64,000 nucleotides of DNA. It comes from a bacterium. Lineage in GTDB: Bacteria; Myxococcota; UBA727; JAUIJE01. The notes beneath the pieces are model-generated. The model did not search any database, was not told where the DNA came from, and was given only the letters and a program-made list of their open reading frames with translations. Positions 52,848 to 64,000 of the stretch are shown here, piece after piece. Location of the stretch: positions 72,360 to 136,359 of the forward strand of contig JAUIJE010000003.1 of the NCBI GenBank assembly GCA_030431455.1, in the 5' to 3' direction. Numbering within the stretch: the stretch's first letter is position 1; every line of letters begins with the position of its first letter. The position numbers were made by a program, and so were the translations under genes.

Positions 52848-53600
52848 TTACATGTACATCCCGCCGTTGACGCTCAGGACGTGCCCGGTGACGTAACGCG
52901 CGCCGTCGGACGCGAGGAACGTGACCGCCGCGGCGACGTCTTCGGGGGTCCCGATCTCTTTGAGCGGGATGAAGTCGAGGATCTTGGCCTTTTGGTCGTC
53001 GGTCAGCGCCGCGGTCATGTCCGTGGCGATGAAGCCCGGGGCCACCGCGTTGACGGTGACATGGCGGGAGGCGAGCTCTTGGGCGAGGGTCTTGGTCAGG
53101 CCGATCATGCCGGCCTTGGCGGCGGCATACGCGACTTGGCCGGCGTTGCCGGCTTCGCCGACCACGCTCGAGATGTTGATGATGCGGCCCTCGCGCTGGC
53201 GGGTCATCAGCTTGGCCGCCGCGCGGGCGCAGTAAAACGACCCCGACAAGTTGGTGGCGAGGGTGTCGTCCCAGTCTTTGTCCTTGAAGCGGAGGAGCAA
53301 CATGTCGCGCGAGATGCCGGCGTTGTTGACCAGGATGTGCAGCCCGCCGAGGTCGTCTTTGATCTTCTTGATCGCCTCGTCGACGGCGGCGGAGTCAGAC
53401 ACGTCAAACCGCATCACCACGGGGGACGGGCCCCCTTGCGCCTCGATGAGCTGGGCGGTCTCGGCCGCCGCGGCCTCGTTGCCGGCGTAGTTGATCACGA
53501 CCTTGGCGCCGTGCTTGGCGAGGTCGAGACACACCGCCCGGCCGATGCCCCGGCTGCCGCCGGTCACGAGCGCGACCTTGTCCGTGAGGTTCTGCTTCAT
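52848..53600 (-). CDS. fabG: 3-oxoacyl-ACP reductase
   Basis: This 250-residue SDR has VALVTGGSRGIGRAVCLDL (NADPH loop), NNAGISRDMLLLR, the catalytic Ser in INISSVVG, YAAAKAGMIG with Tyr/Lys, and VNAVAPGFIATDM. These are classical FabG segments. It reduces 3-ketoacyl-ACP with NADPH. A GGAGG ribosome-binding site lies before the ATG. Flanked by fabD and acpP, it belongs to the housekeeping fatty-acid pathway rather than to the polysaccharide locus. Confidence 0.95.
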   Translation of the reverse strand: MKQNLTDKVALVTGGSRGIGRAVCLDLAKHGAKVVINYAGNEAAAAETAQLIEAQGGPSPVVMRFDVSDSAAVDEAIKKIKDDLGGLHILVNNAGISRDMLLLRFKDKDWDDTLATNLSGSFYCARAAAKLMTRQREGRIINISSVVGEAGNAGQVAYAAAKAGMIGLTKTLAQELASRHVTVNAVAPGFIATDMTAALTDDQKAKILDFIPLKEIGTPEDVAAAVTFLASDGARYVTGHVLSVNGGMYM

Positions 53601-53679
53601 CGGGATCCTCCGGTCGGCATCCTACATACACCCACAACAGGTGCAAGGGGTTGGGGCGAGGCAAATGCGGCGCGGTGCG

Positions 53680-54627
53680 TCAGCCGCCCAGGGCCTCGAC
53701 CACCGCCGCCACCGACGCGGGGTCCTCGGCGTTGAGGTAGGTCTTGTCCTTGTGCATGCGCCGCATGATGCCCACCAGGGTCTTGCCCGGGCCCACCTCG
53801 ACGAAGGTCTCGGCCCCGAGCGCGACCAGCTTGTCCGCGCACTCGGTGAACCGCACGGTGCCGGTGACCTGCGACAGCAGCAGGTCCACGATCTTGCTCT
53901 TTTCTTGGTTGGCCTCGGCGGTGAAGTTGGCCACCACCGGAAGCGCCATCTCGCGCACCCGCACGCCCGCGAGGGTCTCTTTCAGACGCGCCACCACCGG
54001 CTCCATGAGCGCGGAGTGAAACGGCGCCGACACCGGCAACGGCACCACCCGTTTGGCCCCCGCCGCTTTGAGCGCGGCCCCGGCTTTGTCGACGCCGGCG
54101 GCGTGTCCGGCGATGACCGTTTGCGCGGGTCCATTTTCATTGGCCACGCCCACATATGCATTGTTGTCGGGGTCCGAGACCTCGGCGAGGACCTTGCGGA
54201 TGTCGTCGGGGCCGAGCCCCATCACCGCCGCCATGGCGCCCTCCCCCTCGGGGACCGCCTCCTGCATGAACGTGCCCCGGGCCCGCACCGCGCGGGCCGC
54301 GTCGGACAGCGGCATCGCCCCCGCGCAGACCAGGGCGCTGTACTCGCCGAGCGAGTGGCCACAGGCGAAGTCGGGAGCCGGGACCCCGCGGGCCTTGAGC
54401 ACCTCGAGCACCGCCACCGACATGGCCAGGATCGCGGGCTGGGTGTTCTTGGTGAGGGTGAGCGCCTCGGCCGGGCCCTCGAAGATCGTTTTCGAGAAAT
54501 GTTCGGACAGGGCTTCGTCGACCTGGTCGAACACCGCCTTGGCCGCGGGCTCCTCGTCGTACAGAGCCTTGCCCATGCCGACCTTCTGCGCGCCCTGGCC
54601 GGGGAAGAGAAACGCCACTTTGCCCAT
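53680..54627 (-). CDS. fabD: Malonyl-CoA:ACP transacylase
   Basis: This 315-residue acyltransferase has FLFPGQGAQKVGMGKAL, the nucleophile motif GHSLGEYSALV, RARGTFMQEAVPEGEGAMAA and PVSAPFHSALM with the catalytic His. It transfers malonyl from CoA to ACP. A GGAGGT ribosome-binding site precedes the ATG. It is the first gene of the operon. The 149-nt region to the divergent gene at 54777 holds its promoter, but no clear consensus boxes were recognised. No fabH is present. Confidence 0.95.
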   Translation of the reverse strand: MGKVAFLFPGQGAQKVGMGKALYDEEPAAKAVFDQVDEALSEHFSKTIFEGPAEALTLTKNTQPAILAMSVAVLEVLKARGVPAPDFACGHSLGEYSALVCAGAMPLSDAARAVRARGTFMQEAVPEGEGAMAAVMGLGPDDIRKVLAEVSDPDNNAYVGVANENGPAQTVIAGHAAGVDKAGAALKAAGAKRVVPLPVSAPFHSALMEPVVARLKETLAGVRVREMALPVVANFTAEANQEKSKIVDLLLSQVTGTVRFTECADKLVALGAETFVEVGPGKTLVGIMRRMHKDKTYLNAEDPASVAAVVEALGG

Positions 54628-54776
54628 TCCGACACCTCCGGGCGCGGGTTATCGCCAAGGTAGGGAGGCCTGGCAACGACAAAAGGGCCCCGGACAGCGC
54701 CGGCGACGCCGCCCGGTGTCTTGCACAGTCTGGGTCGCCTCGACGACCGCGTGACGCACCGTGGTACCGTGCGGAC

Positions 54777-55396
54777 GTGCTGTTCGGGGTGTGGCTGGGT
54801 TTGCTGGTGGGCGCGCAAGCGCCGTCGACCGCGGTGCAGTCGCACATCGACCGCGGCAAGGAGTTGATCGACAAGCTGGAGTACGAAGCCGCCGTCGATG
54901 AGTTGGTGATCGCCGCGGACAGCCCCGACGCCAGCCCGGAACAGCGCGTCGAAGCCAATCTCTACGCCGGCATCGCCAACCGCGTGCTCGGCAAGGACGT
55001 CGACGCCAAGTTGAACTTTGTGTTCGTGCTCAAAAACGACCCCACCGCCCGGCTCCCCGAGGGGACCGCGCCCAAGATCAACAACTTCTTCGAGCTGGTG
55101 CGCCAGGAGGTCGAGCTCACCCGCGTCCGCCCGGCGCCCCCGCCCGCGCCGGTCCCCGAGGAGGGCCTCGGCGTTTTGGTGTGGCTCGGCGGCGCCGTCC
55201 TCGGGGTCGGCACGGTGGGCGCGGTCTTGGCCGCGGCGGCGGCGGGGGGCGGCGAGTTCGCGCTCGGGGTGCACGCGGTGCCGGGCCGGGCCAAAGAACT
55301 CGCGACCTGGGCGGTGTGGGGCGGCGCCGCGGCGGTGGTGGTCGCGCTGGTCGTCGGGGGCGCGGGCGGCACAATGTTGTTGTGGGGGGTCGTGGA

Positions 55397-55400
<4 letters not shown>
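54777..55400 (+). CDS. Hypothetical membrane protein with helical N-terminal repeat region
   Basis: This 207-residue protein was not recognised. The N-terminus looks like a signal sequence (LFGVWLGLLVGAQAPSTA). An alpha-helical TPR-like region follows (HIDRGKELIDKLEYEAAVDELVIAA). Then come a Pro-rich linker (PAPPPAPVPEEG) and two hydrophobic segments (about 130-150 and 178-203) rich in Gly, Ala and Val. It starts at a GTG and its stop overlaps the start of the LamG lipoprotein (ATGA), so the two are probably one transcript. It may anchor or help secrete its neighbour. Confidence 0.7.
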
Positions 55401-57850
<2,450 letters not shown>

Positions 57851-57853
57851 GGC

Positions 57854-58285
57854 TCAGAACGGAAAGCCCCCATCGCCCGCGGGGCCGGCGTCGGCGCCGC
57901 CCGCTTGGGCCCCGGCATCGGCCGGGTCCTCGTCGTCGTCGTCGTCCTTGTCGTCGTCGTCATCGTCCTGGGGGACGATCACCACCACCCCGCTGCAGTC
58001 CGCGGGCAAGGCCAAGGGACACGTCTGCAGGCCGGCGATCTCGGCCAGGCAGATCGGGTACTCCTCCTCGACGTACAGGGCCTCGTCACATTGCACGGTG
58101 TCGTTGTAGACCTCTTCGCACTCTTCCTGGGTGCTGGCCATGAAGCAGTGCTCGACGTGCTTTTCACAGTATCGTTCCCCGATGGTGCGGCACCGCTCCA
58201 CCGCCTCGGGATCGGGGCAACCGGCCAGCACCAGCACACCCCCCAAAAGAACCCAGACCGAACGCAACGACATCACAAACCTCAC
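57854..58285 (-). CDS. Small cysteine-rich lipoprotein with poly-Asp tail
   Basis: This 143-residue protein has a signal peptide and lipobox LAGC. Eight further Cys residues lie within the next 80 residues (for example VERCRTIGERYCEKHVEHC), enough for four disulfides. A tail follows with DDDDDDKDDDDDED and an Ala/Gly-rich end. It is not recognised as a known family. The GTG at 58285 overlaps the RND permease stop; an ATG four codons later is also possible. Being last in the efflux operon does not by itself show a role in efflux. Confidence 0.7.
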   Translation of the reverse strand: MRFVMSLRSVWVLLGGVLVLAGCPDPEAVERCRTIGERYCEKHVEHCFMASTQEECEEVYNDTVQCDEALYVEEEYPICLAEIAGLQTCPLALPADCSGVVVIVPQDDDDDDKDDDDDEDPADAGAQAGGADAGPAGDGGFPF

Positions 58286-61200
58286 GGGCGCACCGGGTTG
58301 GTGGACACGATGGGACGCTCCTCGGGGTGGGCGGGGCGCTCCTTGGACACAAACGGTTGCCGCAGGTCCTCGACGATCATGTACAGCGACGGCACCACCA
58401 ACAGCGCGATGAAGGTGGCAAAGAGCACCCCAAAGCCCAGGCTGATGGCCATGGGGATGAGGAACCGGGCTTGGATCGACGTTTCGAAAATCATCGGCAT
58501 GAGACCGAAGAAGGTGGTGAGCGAGGTGAGCATGATCGGTCGCAACCGGCGCTTGCCCCCATAGGTCACCGCTTCGATCGCGCTCATGCCCTCGCGGCGG
58601 GCGCGGTTGGTGGCGTCGATGAGCACCAAGGAGTCGTTCACCACCACCCCCGCGAGGGCGATGATGCCCATGACGCTGATGATGCTGAGCTCAAACCCCA
58701 TGAGCAGGTGACCCAACACCGCCCCCACGAAGCCGAAGGGGATCGCGGCCATCACGATCACCGGCTGCACGTAGCTCCGAAACGGAATCGCGAGGAGGGC
58801 GAAGATGACAAACAACGCGAAGATGAAGTTCTGCCCCAGGGACTGCATGCTTTCCTGTTGCGCCCGTTGTGACCCGGCGAACTCCGCGGTCATTCGTGGA
58901 TAGCGGGACAACAGCTCGGGCAACACGTCCTTCTTCAGGGAGTCGAGCACCGGCTGGGGCGAGACCACCCCCGCGGCGAGGTTGGCGGTGACGTTGACCT
59001 TGCGTTTGCCGTCCTCCCGTTTGATCGAGGTCGCGGCCCGGCCGCGCTCGAGGCTGGCCACGTGCGACAGCGGCACCAGGCCCCCCCGGGGGGTGTGGAT
59101 GCGCAACCGCTCGAGGTCCTGCTCGCTGCTGCGCTCCTCCTCGGGCAGCCGGACCATGACCTTCACTTCGTTGCGGCCGCGTTGCTCGCGCAGTGCTTCG
59201 GCCCCGAACACGAACGAACGCAACTGCCGGGCCACCATCTGCGACGTCAGCCCCAGGTTGCGCGCCTCGGGCAGGAGGTGGAACGAATACTGCGGCTTGC
59301 CCGAGCTGTAGCTGTTCTCGACGTCGGTGAGCTCCGCGTAGGTGCGCAGCTCCTCGGCCAGGGCCACCGACGCCTGGGCGAGATGTTCGGTGTTGGCCGA
59401 GACCAACTGCACATCCACCGGCGCCCCCGCCCCCGGGCCCGACGTCGACGTGAACACCATGGACTCGACCCCCACGAGCTCGGGGGTGTTCTTCTTCCAG
59501 GCGTTGCCAAACTCCTCGGACGAGAAGTCCCGTTCGCTGCTCTGCACCAGCGAGATCTCCACCGTGACGAGGTGGCTCCCGGTGAGCTGCCCCCCACCCG
59601 CGGGCCCCCCGGTGGGCTTGGTCTCGCCCAACCGGGTGAACATCCCCCGCACGGTGTCGCGGCCGAGCTCCTCGGTGGTCGCCCGCGCCGAGGCCTCGAT
59701 GGTGCGTTGGATTTCCCGGGCCAGCGACTCGGGCGCGCCATAGGGCAGCGTGACCGTGGCCGTGACTTCGTTGCCCTCGAGGACAGGGAAGAACCGGAAC
59801 GGCACCAACCCCGCGCCCACCAGGGACGCGGCCACGATGAAGCTCGCCACCGCGGCGGCGAAGGTGACGTAGCGGAACTTGAGGGCGGTGGCCAAGACCG
59901 GGTCATACACATTGTCGATGAACCAGTTGAGCCCCCGGCTCGCTTGCCGGTACATGGGGTCGGCCACCATGGTGAAGGGCTTGAGCAGCCAGTTGACCAA
60001 GCCCTTGCCCTTGAGGTGGGCGATGTGGGCGGGGAGGATGAAGAACGACTCCAACACCGAGAAACCGAGCACGGCCACGACGACGAACGGGATGATCCCG
60101 AAGATTTTTCCCGAGAAGCCGGGGGCGAAGAACAGCGGCGAAAACGCCGCCGCGGTGGTCAGCACCGCGAAGGTGACCGGGACCGACATTTCGCGGCCGG
60201 CTTCGATCGCCGCCTTCATCGGCTCCATGCCCTCTTGCATTTTGTCGAACGCGTGTTCGCCCACGATGATGGCGTCGTCGACGACCATACCCAGGGTGAT
60301 GATGAACGCAAACAGCGACACCATGTTAATGGATTGGTCGAAGGTGGGCAGCACCAAGAACGCGCCCATGAACGAGATGGGGATGCCCAACGCCACCCAA
60401 AACGCGAGCCGCAAATCCAGGAACAGCGCGAGGATGAGCAACACCAAAATGAGCCCGAGCATGGCGTTGTCGAGCAGGAGCTGGATGCGTTCCTGCAAGA
60501 TGATGGAGTCGTCCTTCCAGACCTTGACCTCGATGGATTCGGGGACATCGGCGCGGAGTTCGTCGAGGTAGTCGCGCACCGCCCGGGCCACCTGGGAGGG
60601 GGTCTCATCCCCCATCCGGTACGCGGTGACCTGCACCGCGGGCTTGCCGTTGAACAGGTAGTCCACGTCGGTGTCGAGGTACCCGTCGCGGATGTTGGCC
60701 ACGTCGCCGAGTCGCACCTGGGCGCCCTGGGCGGTGCTCTTGAGCACGAGGTCGGCGAAGTCCGAGGCGGTGCGCTTGCGGTCGGCCACCCGCAGCAAGA
60801 ACTCGCCCCGGCTGGATTCGATCTCGCCGGCGGGGAGCTCGAGCGACGCGGCCTTGATCTGCATCGCGATGTCGTCCGCGGTCCAGCCGTAGCTCTCGAG
60901 GGTGGCGCGGGGGACCTCGATGGCGACCTCGATGGGCGGGACCCCTTTGATCTCGACCTGGGTCACGTCCGGGCTGTCGAGCAGGTCGGCCCGGGCCTTC
61001 TCGGCGAAGTTGTGCAGCGTCGACAGCGGCGCGTCGCCCCCGATGAGGAAGGAGATGACCTCACGCTTGCGAGACATCAACGAAATCGTGGGCTCCTCCG
61101 CGTCCTCGGGGAACGAGGTGATCCGGTCGATGGCGTCCTTCACGTCACCGAGGGCGACCACGGTGTCGGTGCCGAGGATGAGCTCGACGCTGACCGCCCC

Positions 61201-61506
61201 CGCGCCCTCGATGGAGGAGGACGTGACCCGCTTGACCCCGTCGAGGCCGCGCACCGCTTCTTCCACCGCGAGCACGATGCCCTGCTCGACCTCCGACGGG
61301 CTCGCCCCCGGGTAGGGCACACCGATTTGCACGATGTCGAGGGTGAACTCAGGGAACACCTCTTGTTTGGTCCTCACGATCCCGATGATGCCGCCCACGA
61401 GGATGACGAACATCATCAGGTTGGCCGCCACCGAGTTGTGCGCCATCCAACCGATGGCGCCTTTGGCCAGGGACTTGTCCGTGGATTTGTCGTCGGGGGT
61501 GCTCAT
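58282..61506 (-). CDS. RND-family efflux permease (AcrB/HAE1-like)
   Basis: This 1074-residue inner-membrane transporter has the RND pattern of 12 helices and two large periplasmic loops. Visible signatures are GVPYPGASPSEVEQGIV, the proton-relay GMVVDDAIIVGEHAFDKM in helix 4, and GVVVNDSLVLIDATNRA and LTSLTTFFGLMPMIFE in the second half. It exports substrates using the proton gradient with the adaptor and TolC-like protein encoded upstream. The ATG overlaps the adaptor stop. The sequence fits hydrophobe/amphiphile rather than heavy-metal pumps, but the substrate is unknown. Confidence 0.94.
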   Translation of the reverse strand: MSTPDDKSTDKSLAKGAIGWMAHNSVAANLMMFVILVGGIIGIVRTKQEVFPEFTLDIVQIGVPYPGASPSEVEQGIVLAVEEAVRGLDGVKRVTSSSIEGAGAVSVELILGTDTVVALGDVKDAIDRITSFPEDAEEPTISLMSRKREVISFLIGGDAPLSTLHNFAEKARADLLDSPDVTQVEIKGVPPIEVAIEVPRATLESYGWTADDIAMQIKAASLELPAGEIESSRGEFLLRVADRKRTASDFADLVLKSTAQGAQVRLGDVANIRDGYLDTDVDYLFNGKPAVQVTAYRMGDETPSQVARAVRDYLDELRADVPESIEVKVWKDDSIILQERIQLLLDNAMLGLILVLLILALFLDLRLAFWVALGIPISFMGAFLVLPTFDQSINMVSLFAFIITLGMVVDDAIIVGEHAFDKMQEGMEPMKAAIEAGREMSVPVTFAVLTTAAAFSPLFFAPGFSGKIFGIIPFVVVAVLGFSVLESFFILPAHIAHLKGKGLVNWLLKPFTMVADPMYRQASRGLNWFIDNVYDPVLATALKFRYVTFAAAVASFIVAASLVGAGLVPFRFFPVLEGNEVTATVTLPYGAPESLAREIQRTIEASARATTEELGRDTVRGMFTRLGETKPTGGPAGGGQLTGSHLVTVEISLVQSSERDFSSEEFGNAWKKNTPELVGVESMVFTSTSGPGAGAPVDVQLVSANTEHLAQASVALAEELRTYAELTDVENSYSSGKPQYSFHLLPEARNLGLTSQMVARQLRSFVFGAEALREQRGRNEVKVMVRLPEEERSSEQDLERLRIHTPRGGLVPLSHVASLERGRAATSIKREDGKRKVNVTANLAAGVVSPQPVLDSLKKDVLPELLSRYPRMTAEFAGSQRAQQESMQSLGQNFIFALFVIFALLAIPFRSYVQPVIVMAAIPFGFVGAVLGHLLMGFELSIISVMGIIALAGVVVNDSLVLIDATNRARREGMSAIEAVTYGGKRRLRPIMLTSLTTFFGLMPMIFETSIQARFLIPMAISLGFGVLFATFIALLVVPSLYMIVEDLRQPFVSKERPAHPEERPIVSTNPVRP

Positions 61507-62708
61507 CCTTGATCTCCCGCTTTGACAACTTTGTCATTGTAGAACTGAGCGGTGGTGTCGTTGCGCACCTTGAACTGCATGCCCTCCACCGGGCTGGCCA
61601 GGGGGGACACCACCACCCGGTCGCCGTCGCCGAGGCCGCGGCGGATGTACAGCCGGTCTTGCCGGCGCCAGCCCACGTCCACCTCCCGGCGTTGCAGCTG
61701 GTCGTCGTCGTCGAGCACATAGACATAGCGGCTGCTCTCCACCGCCGCCTCGGGGACCGCGACCACGTTGTTGGCCTCCTCCCCCTCGAGCTGCACGGTG
61801 ACGAAGGCATCGGGGAACAACGGCACCCCGCCCTCTTCCGCCTCCAGGGGCTGGGGCACCTCGATGATCACGGTGGCGGTGCGGGTCTCGGTGTCGAGGC
61901 TGCCGGCCAGACGCACCACCGTCCCCTCCCGCACCACCGTCGAGCCCCCCAGCTCCTGGATCACGCGGACCTTCGATCCTTTGGTCCCGGGACCGGACGG
62001 GATCTCCAGGAGGGGGAGCTTTTTGACCGGCACGGACGCTTCCACCCAGAACGTGTCGGTGCCGATCAGCGTCGCCACCTGCGAGGCCTGGCCCACCACC
62101 GCGCCCCGCTCGGCGTTTTCGTTCACCACCAGGGCATTGAACGGCGCCCGCAGCGTCGTGCGCGCGAGGTTGAGCTCGGCGCGCTTCACCGCCTGCTCGG
62201 CGGTGGCCACCATGGACTCCGCCTTTTTCAGTTGCGGGACCCGCAAGGCCAAGTCGGGGTTGCCCTTTTTGTTGCCGAGCAACTGGTACTCGCGTTTGGC
62301 CACGTCGCCGCGCCCCTGCTCGAGGGTGAGCTCGATCTGGGCTTGCAGCAGTCGTTGCTTCTCGGTCTCGAGGGCGATGGCGTAGTCGCTGGCGTCCACC
62401 CGCAGCAGGGTCTGGCCTTGTTTGATCCGCCCCCCCACCACCAGCTCGTCGGCGACGTAGGTCACGCGACCGCTCACCTCCGGGGAGAGCACCACCCGCC
62501 GCGCGGGCGACACAGTGCCATTGGCGGTGAGCTGCGCGTTCACGGTCTCGGCCCGGACCACGAGGATGTCGGCCGCGGGCACCACCCGGGCGGGCGCCTC
62601 GCGCTTGGACTGTGGCTTCAGCTTGATGATGCCCACCGCGGCACCGGCCGCGAGGAGGATCACCGCCAGGGGCAGCAGGACAACACGGGTCAAACAACCT
62701 TCTTTCAC
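61503..62708 (-). CDS. RND efflux periplasmic adaptor (membrane fusion protein)
   Basis: This 401-residue protein has an N-terminal membrane anchor (about 8-28) and a biotinyl-lipoyl-like part (GRVTYVADELVVGGRIKQGQ). A helical hairpin of about 100 residues follows, then LRAPFNALVVNENAERGAVV and beta-barrel domains. It bridges the RND permease to the TolC-like channel. The GTG start overlaps the TolC-like stop and its own stop overlaps the permease start, so all three are translated together. Confidence 0.93.
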   Translation of the reverse strand: MKEGCLTRVVLLPLAVILLAAGAAVGIIKLKPQSKREAPARVVPAADILVVRAETVNAQLTANGTVSPARRVVLSPEVSGRVTYVADELVVGGRIKQGQTLLRVDASDYAIALETEKQRLLQAQIELTLEQGRGDVAKREYQLLGNKKGNPDLALRVPQLKKAESMVATAEQAVKRAELNLARTTLRAPFNALVVNENAERGAVVGQASQVATLIGTDTFWVEASVPVKKLPLLEIPSGPGTKGSKVRVIQELGGSTVVREGTVVRLAGSLDTETRTATVIIEVPQPLEAEEGGVPLFPDAFVTVQLEGEEANNVVAVPEAAVESSRYVYVLDDDDQLQRREVDVGWRRQDRLYIRRGLGDGDRVVVSPLASPVEGMQFKVRNDTTAQFYNDKVVKAGDQG

Positions 62709-64000
62709 GGCCGGACTCCTTGGGTGAACGCACCACCGAGGGCGTCCAAAAGATCAATGCGGGCAGCGAGGAGCTGACGACGCTGGGTGAGCAACGTCAG
62801 CTCGGCTTGAAATGCTTGGCCCTCGGCGATGAGGACCTGGGGATAGGTGACGAGGCCGGCTTCAAAGCGGGCCAACGATTCTTGGCGGGCCTTGTCGGCG
62901 GCGTCGCGCTGGGTGCGGGTGGCGGCGAGCTGCTTGCTGATTTCGTCCTCGCGGACCCGGGCCATCTCCACCGCCTGGACCACCCGGCGGCGGAGCTGGA
63001 AGTACTGCTCCTTGCTCACCGCCTCGTTGGCCTTGGCCGCGCGAAACCCTTGGATGTTCTGGCCGCTTTGGAAGATGGGCAAGGTGAACACCGCCCCCGC
63101 CCCCCAGACCCATTGGGACTTGGGATCTTCGACCATGAACGCCTGGGCCCCAGCCTGTCCGGTGAACGCCAGGGTGGGCAGGAAGTTGAGCATCGCCGCC
63201 CAGCTCCGCGCTTCGGCGGCGTCGATGCGTTGCTTCGCCGCGCGCACGTCGGCGCGGCCTTCGGCGAGGTCCTCGGGTTGGCCCACCGCCGAGAGCGGGG
63301 CGAGGTCGGGGACGCGTTCGGGGGTGCGGACGTTGATCGACTCGTAGGTGCCGATGAGAATGCCGATTTGGCGTTCGAGGATGCGCACCTGGGTCATGGC
63401 CTGCGGACGCAATGCCTCGGTGGAGGCGAGCTGCTGCTTTTGTTGCAGCACGTCGACCGCGGTGGATTGACCGGCGTCGAACCGGAGCTCGGTGAGTTCG
63501 AGTACGGTGCGCTGGTTGGCGATCTGCTGATCGATGATGGTCAGCTGCTCTTTGGCCGCGGCGAGGTCGAAGTACGCCCGGGTCAGCTCGCGGGCGGTGA
63601 CCATCTGGTTTTGTTGCACGTCGTTTTCGGCGGCGGAGGCGTCGTGGGAGGCGGCGCGCTGGTTCATCACCGTGCGGCCGAGGTCGAGCTGCCATTGCCC
63701 TTTGAACAGCGCCGACCCCGAGAAGAACACCAACGGGGGCCGGTCTTTGGTCACCCCGGCGAACTGGGTCTCGAGCGGGGCGCCGGGCACCTGGGGGGTG
63801 AAGCCTCCCGAGGGAAAGCCGCCGAACTGAAAACCCAAGGAGTTGTAGGGCGCGACGTTGCCCGCGGCCTCGAAACGGACCGCGGGAAGCAGCGGGGCAA
63901 TGGCATTTTGGGCCTGGATCTCCGACGCGTCCACCCGGGCCCAGCCCGCCCGGAGGTCGCCGTTGTGGTCCAGGGCCTTCTGGATCAGGTCGTCGAGGAC
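62705..64000 (-). CDS. TolC-family outer-membrane efflux protein (N-terminus beyond window)
   Basis: 432 codons are visible and the frame is still open at the window edge, so the signal peptide and start are missing. It has the duplicated coiled-coil pattern of TolC/OprM, with TARELTRAYFDLAAAKEQL, RFDAGQSTAVDVLQQKQQL and a second copy with RFEAGLVTYPQVLIAEGQAF. An internal GTG would give a shorter frame, but the 22 upstream codons (LDDLIQKALDHNGDLRAG) clearly belong to the family. It forms the outer-membrane channel for the efflux pump. Confidence 0.93.
   Translation of the reverse strand, partial: VLDDLIQKALDHNGDLRAGWARVDASEIQAQNAIAPLLPAVRFEAAGNVAPYNSLGFQFGGFPSGGFTPQVPGAPLETQFAGVTKDRPPLVFFSGSALFKGQWQLDLGRTVMNQRAASHDASAAENDVQQNQMVTARELTRAYFDLAAAKEQLTIIDQQIANQRTVLELTELRFDAGQSTAVDVLQQKQQLASTEALRPQAMTQVRILERQIGILIGTYESINVRTPERVPDLAPLSAVGQPEDLAEGRADVRAAKQRIDAAEARSWAAMLNFLPTLAFTGQAGAQAFMVEDPKSQWVWGAGAVFTLPIFQSGQNIQGFRAAKANEAVSKEQYFQLRRRVVQAVEMARVREDEISKQLAATRTQRDAADKARQESLARFEAGLVTYPQVLIAEGQAFQAELTLLTQRRQLLAARIDLLDALGGAFTQGVRP

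Overview
The window looks like the chromosome of a high-GC Gram-negative bacterium, most likely Myxococcota (old Deltaproteobacteria). This is inference from style: lipoproteins with long Asp-Gly linkers and LamG domains, a myxobacterial CxxDxxC-type cysteine motif, a short OPX protein paired with an outer-membrane barrel, a TolQ plus two TolR/ExbD operon, and an EPS-associated MarR regulator. No rRNA, tRNA, IS element or CRISPR array was seen.

Region 1 (1-31924, all minus strand) is one very long polysaccharide operon of 28 genes. It begins with the MarR-type EPS regulator and runs leftward to a truncated rmlA. Of its 27 junctions, 15 are 4-nt stop/start overlaps and the largest gap is 35 nt. 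In order of transcription it makes a uronic-acid precursor (UDP-sugar dehydrogenase, C4 epimerase). It then carries two successive neuB/neuC/neuA cassettes with a 2-hydroxyacid dehydrogenase inside one of them. Next is an acyl-carrier module (methyltransferase, GSCFA protein, FkbH-like HAD enzyme, ACP, MaoC-SDR fusion), then an ABC exporter and two GT-B-like proteins. The remainder is an asparagine-synthase-type amidotransferase, glycosyltransferases, a Wzy-like polymerase, a carbamoyltransferase, a methyltransferase-GNAT fusion, and the dTDP-4-amino-6-deoxysugar genes (wecE, rmlB, rmlA). The predicted product is a heavily decorated acidic surface polysaccharide.

Region 2 (32126-34562, plus strand) is an SGNH plus MBOAT O-acylation pair. 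It diverges from the regulator and converges on region 3.

Region 3 (34577-46218, minus strand) holds the export and assembly genes: outer-membrane barrel, short Wza/OPX protein, Wzc-type tyrosine kinase and a NusG paralogue. It also has an EF-loop/L-domain lipoprotein, a second MBOAT plus SGNH pair, a glycosyltransferase and a nucleotidyltransferase. No Wzx flippase or initiating phosphoglycosyltransferase was found; the ABC exporter may act as flippase.

Region 4 (46457-50566) has a strong bidirectional terminator, a TolQ-TolR-TolR motor operon, about 510 nt without a gene, and a glycosyltransferase with a long disordered tail.

Region 5 (50671-54627) has a TetR regulator with overlapping palindromes upstream. 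It converges on a fatty-acid operon fabD-fabG-acpP-fabF, whose FabF lacks the active-site cysteine.

Region 6 (54777-64000) has a membrane protein, a LamG lipoprotein with (Asp-Gly)n tracts, a cysteine-rich lipoprotein, and an RND efflux system whose TolC-like gene runs off the window.
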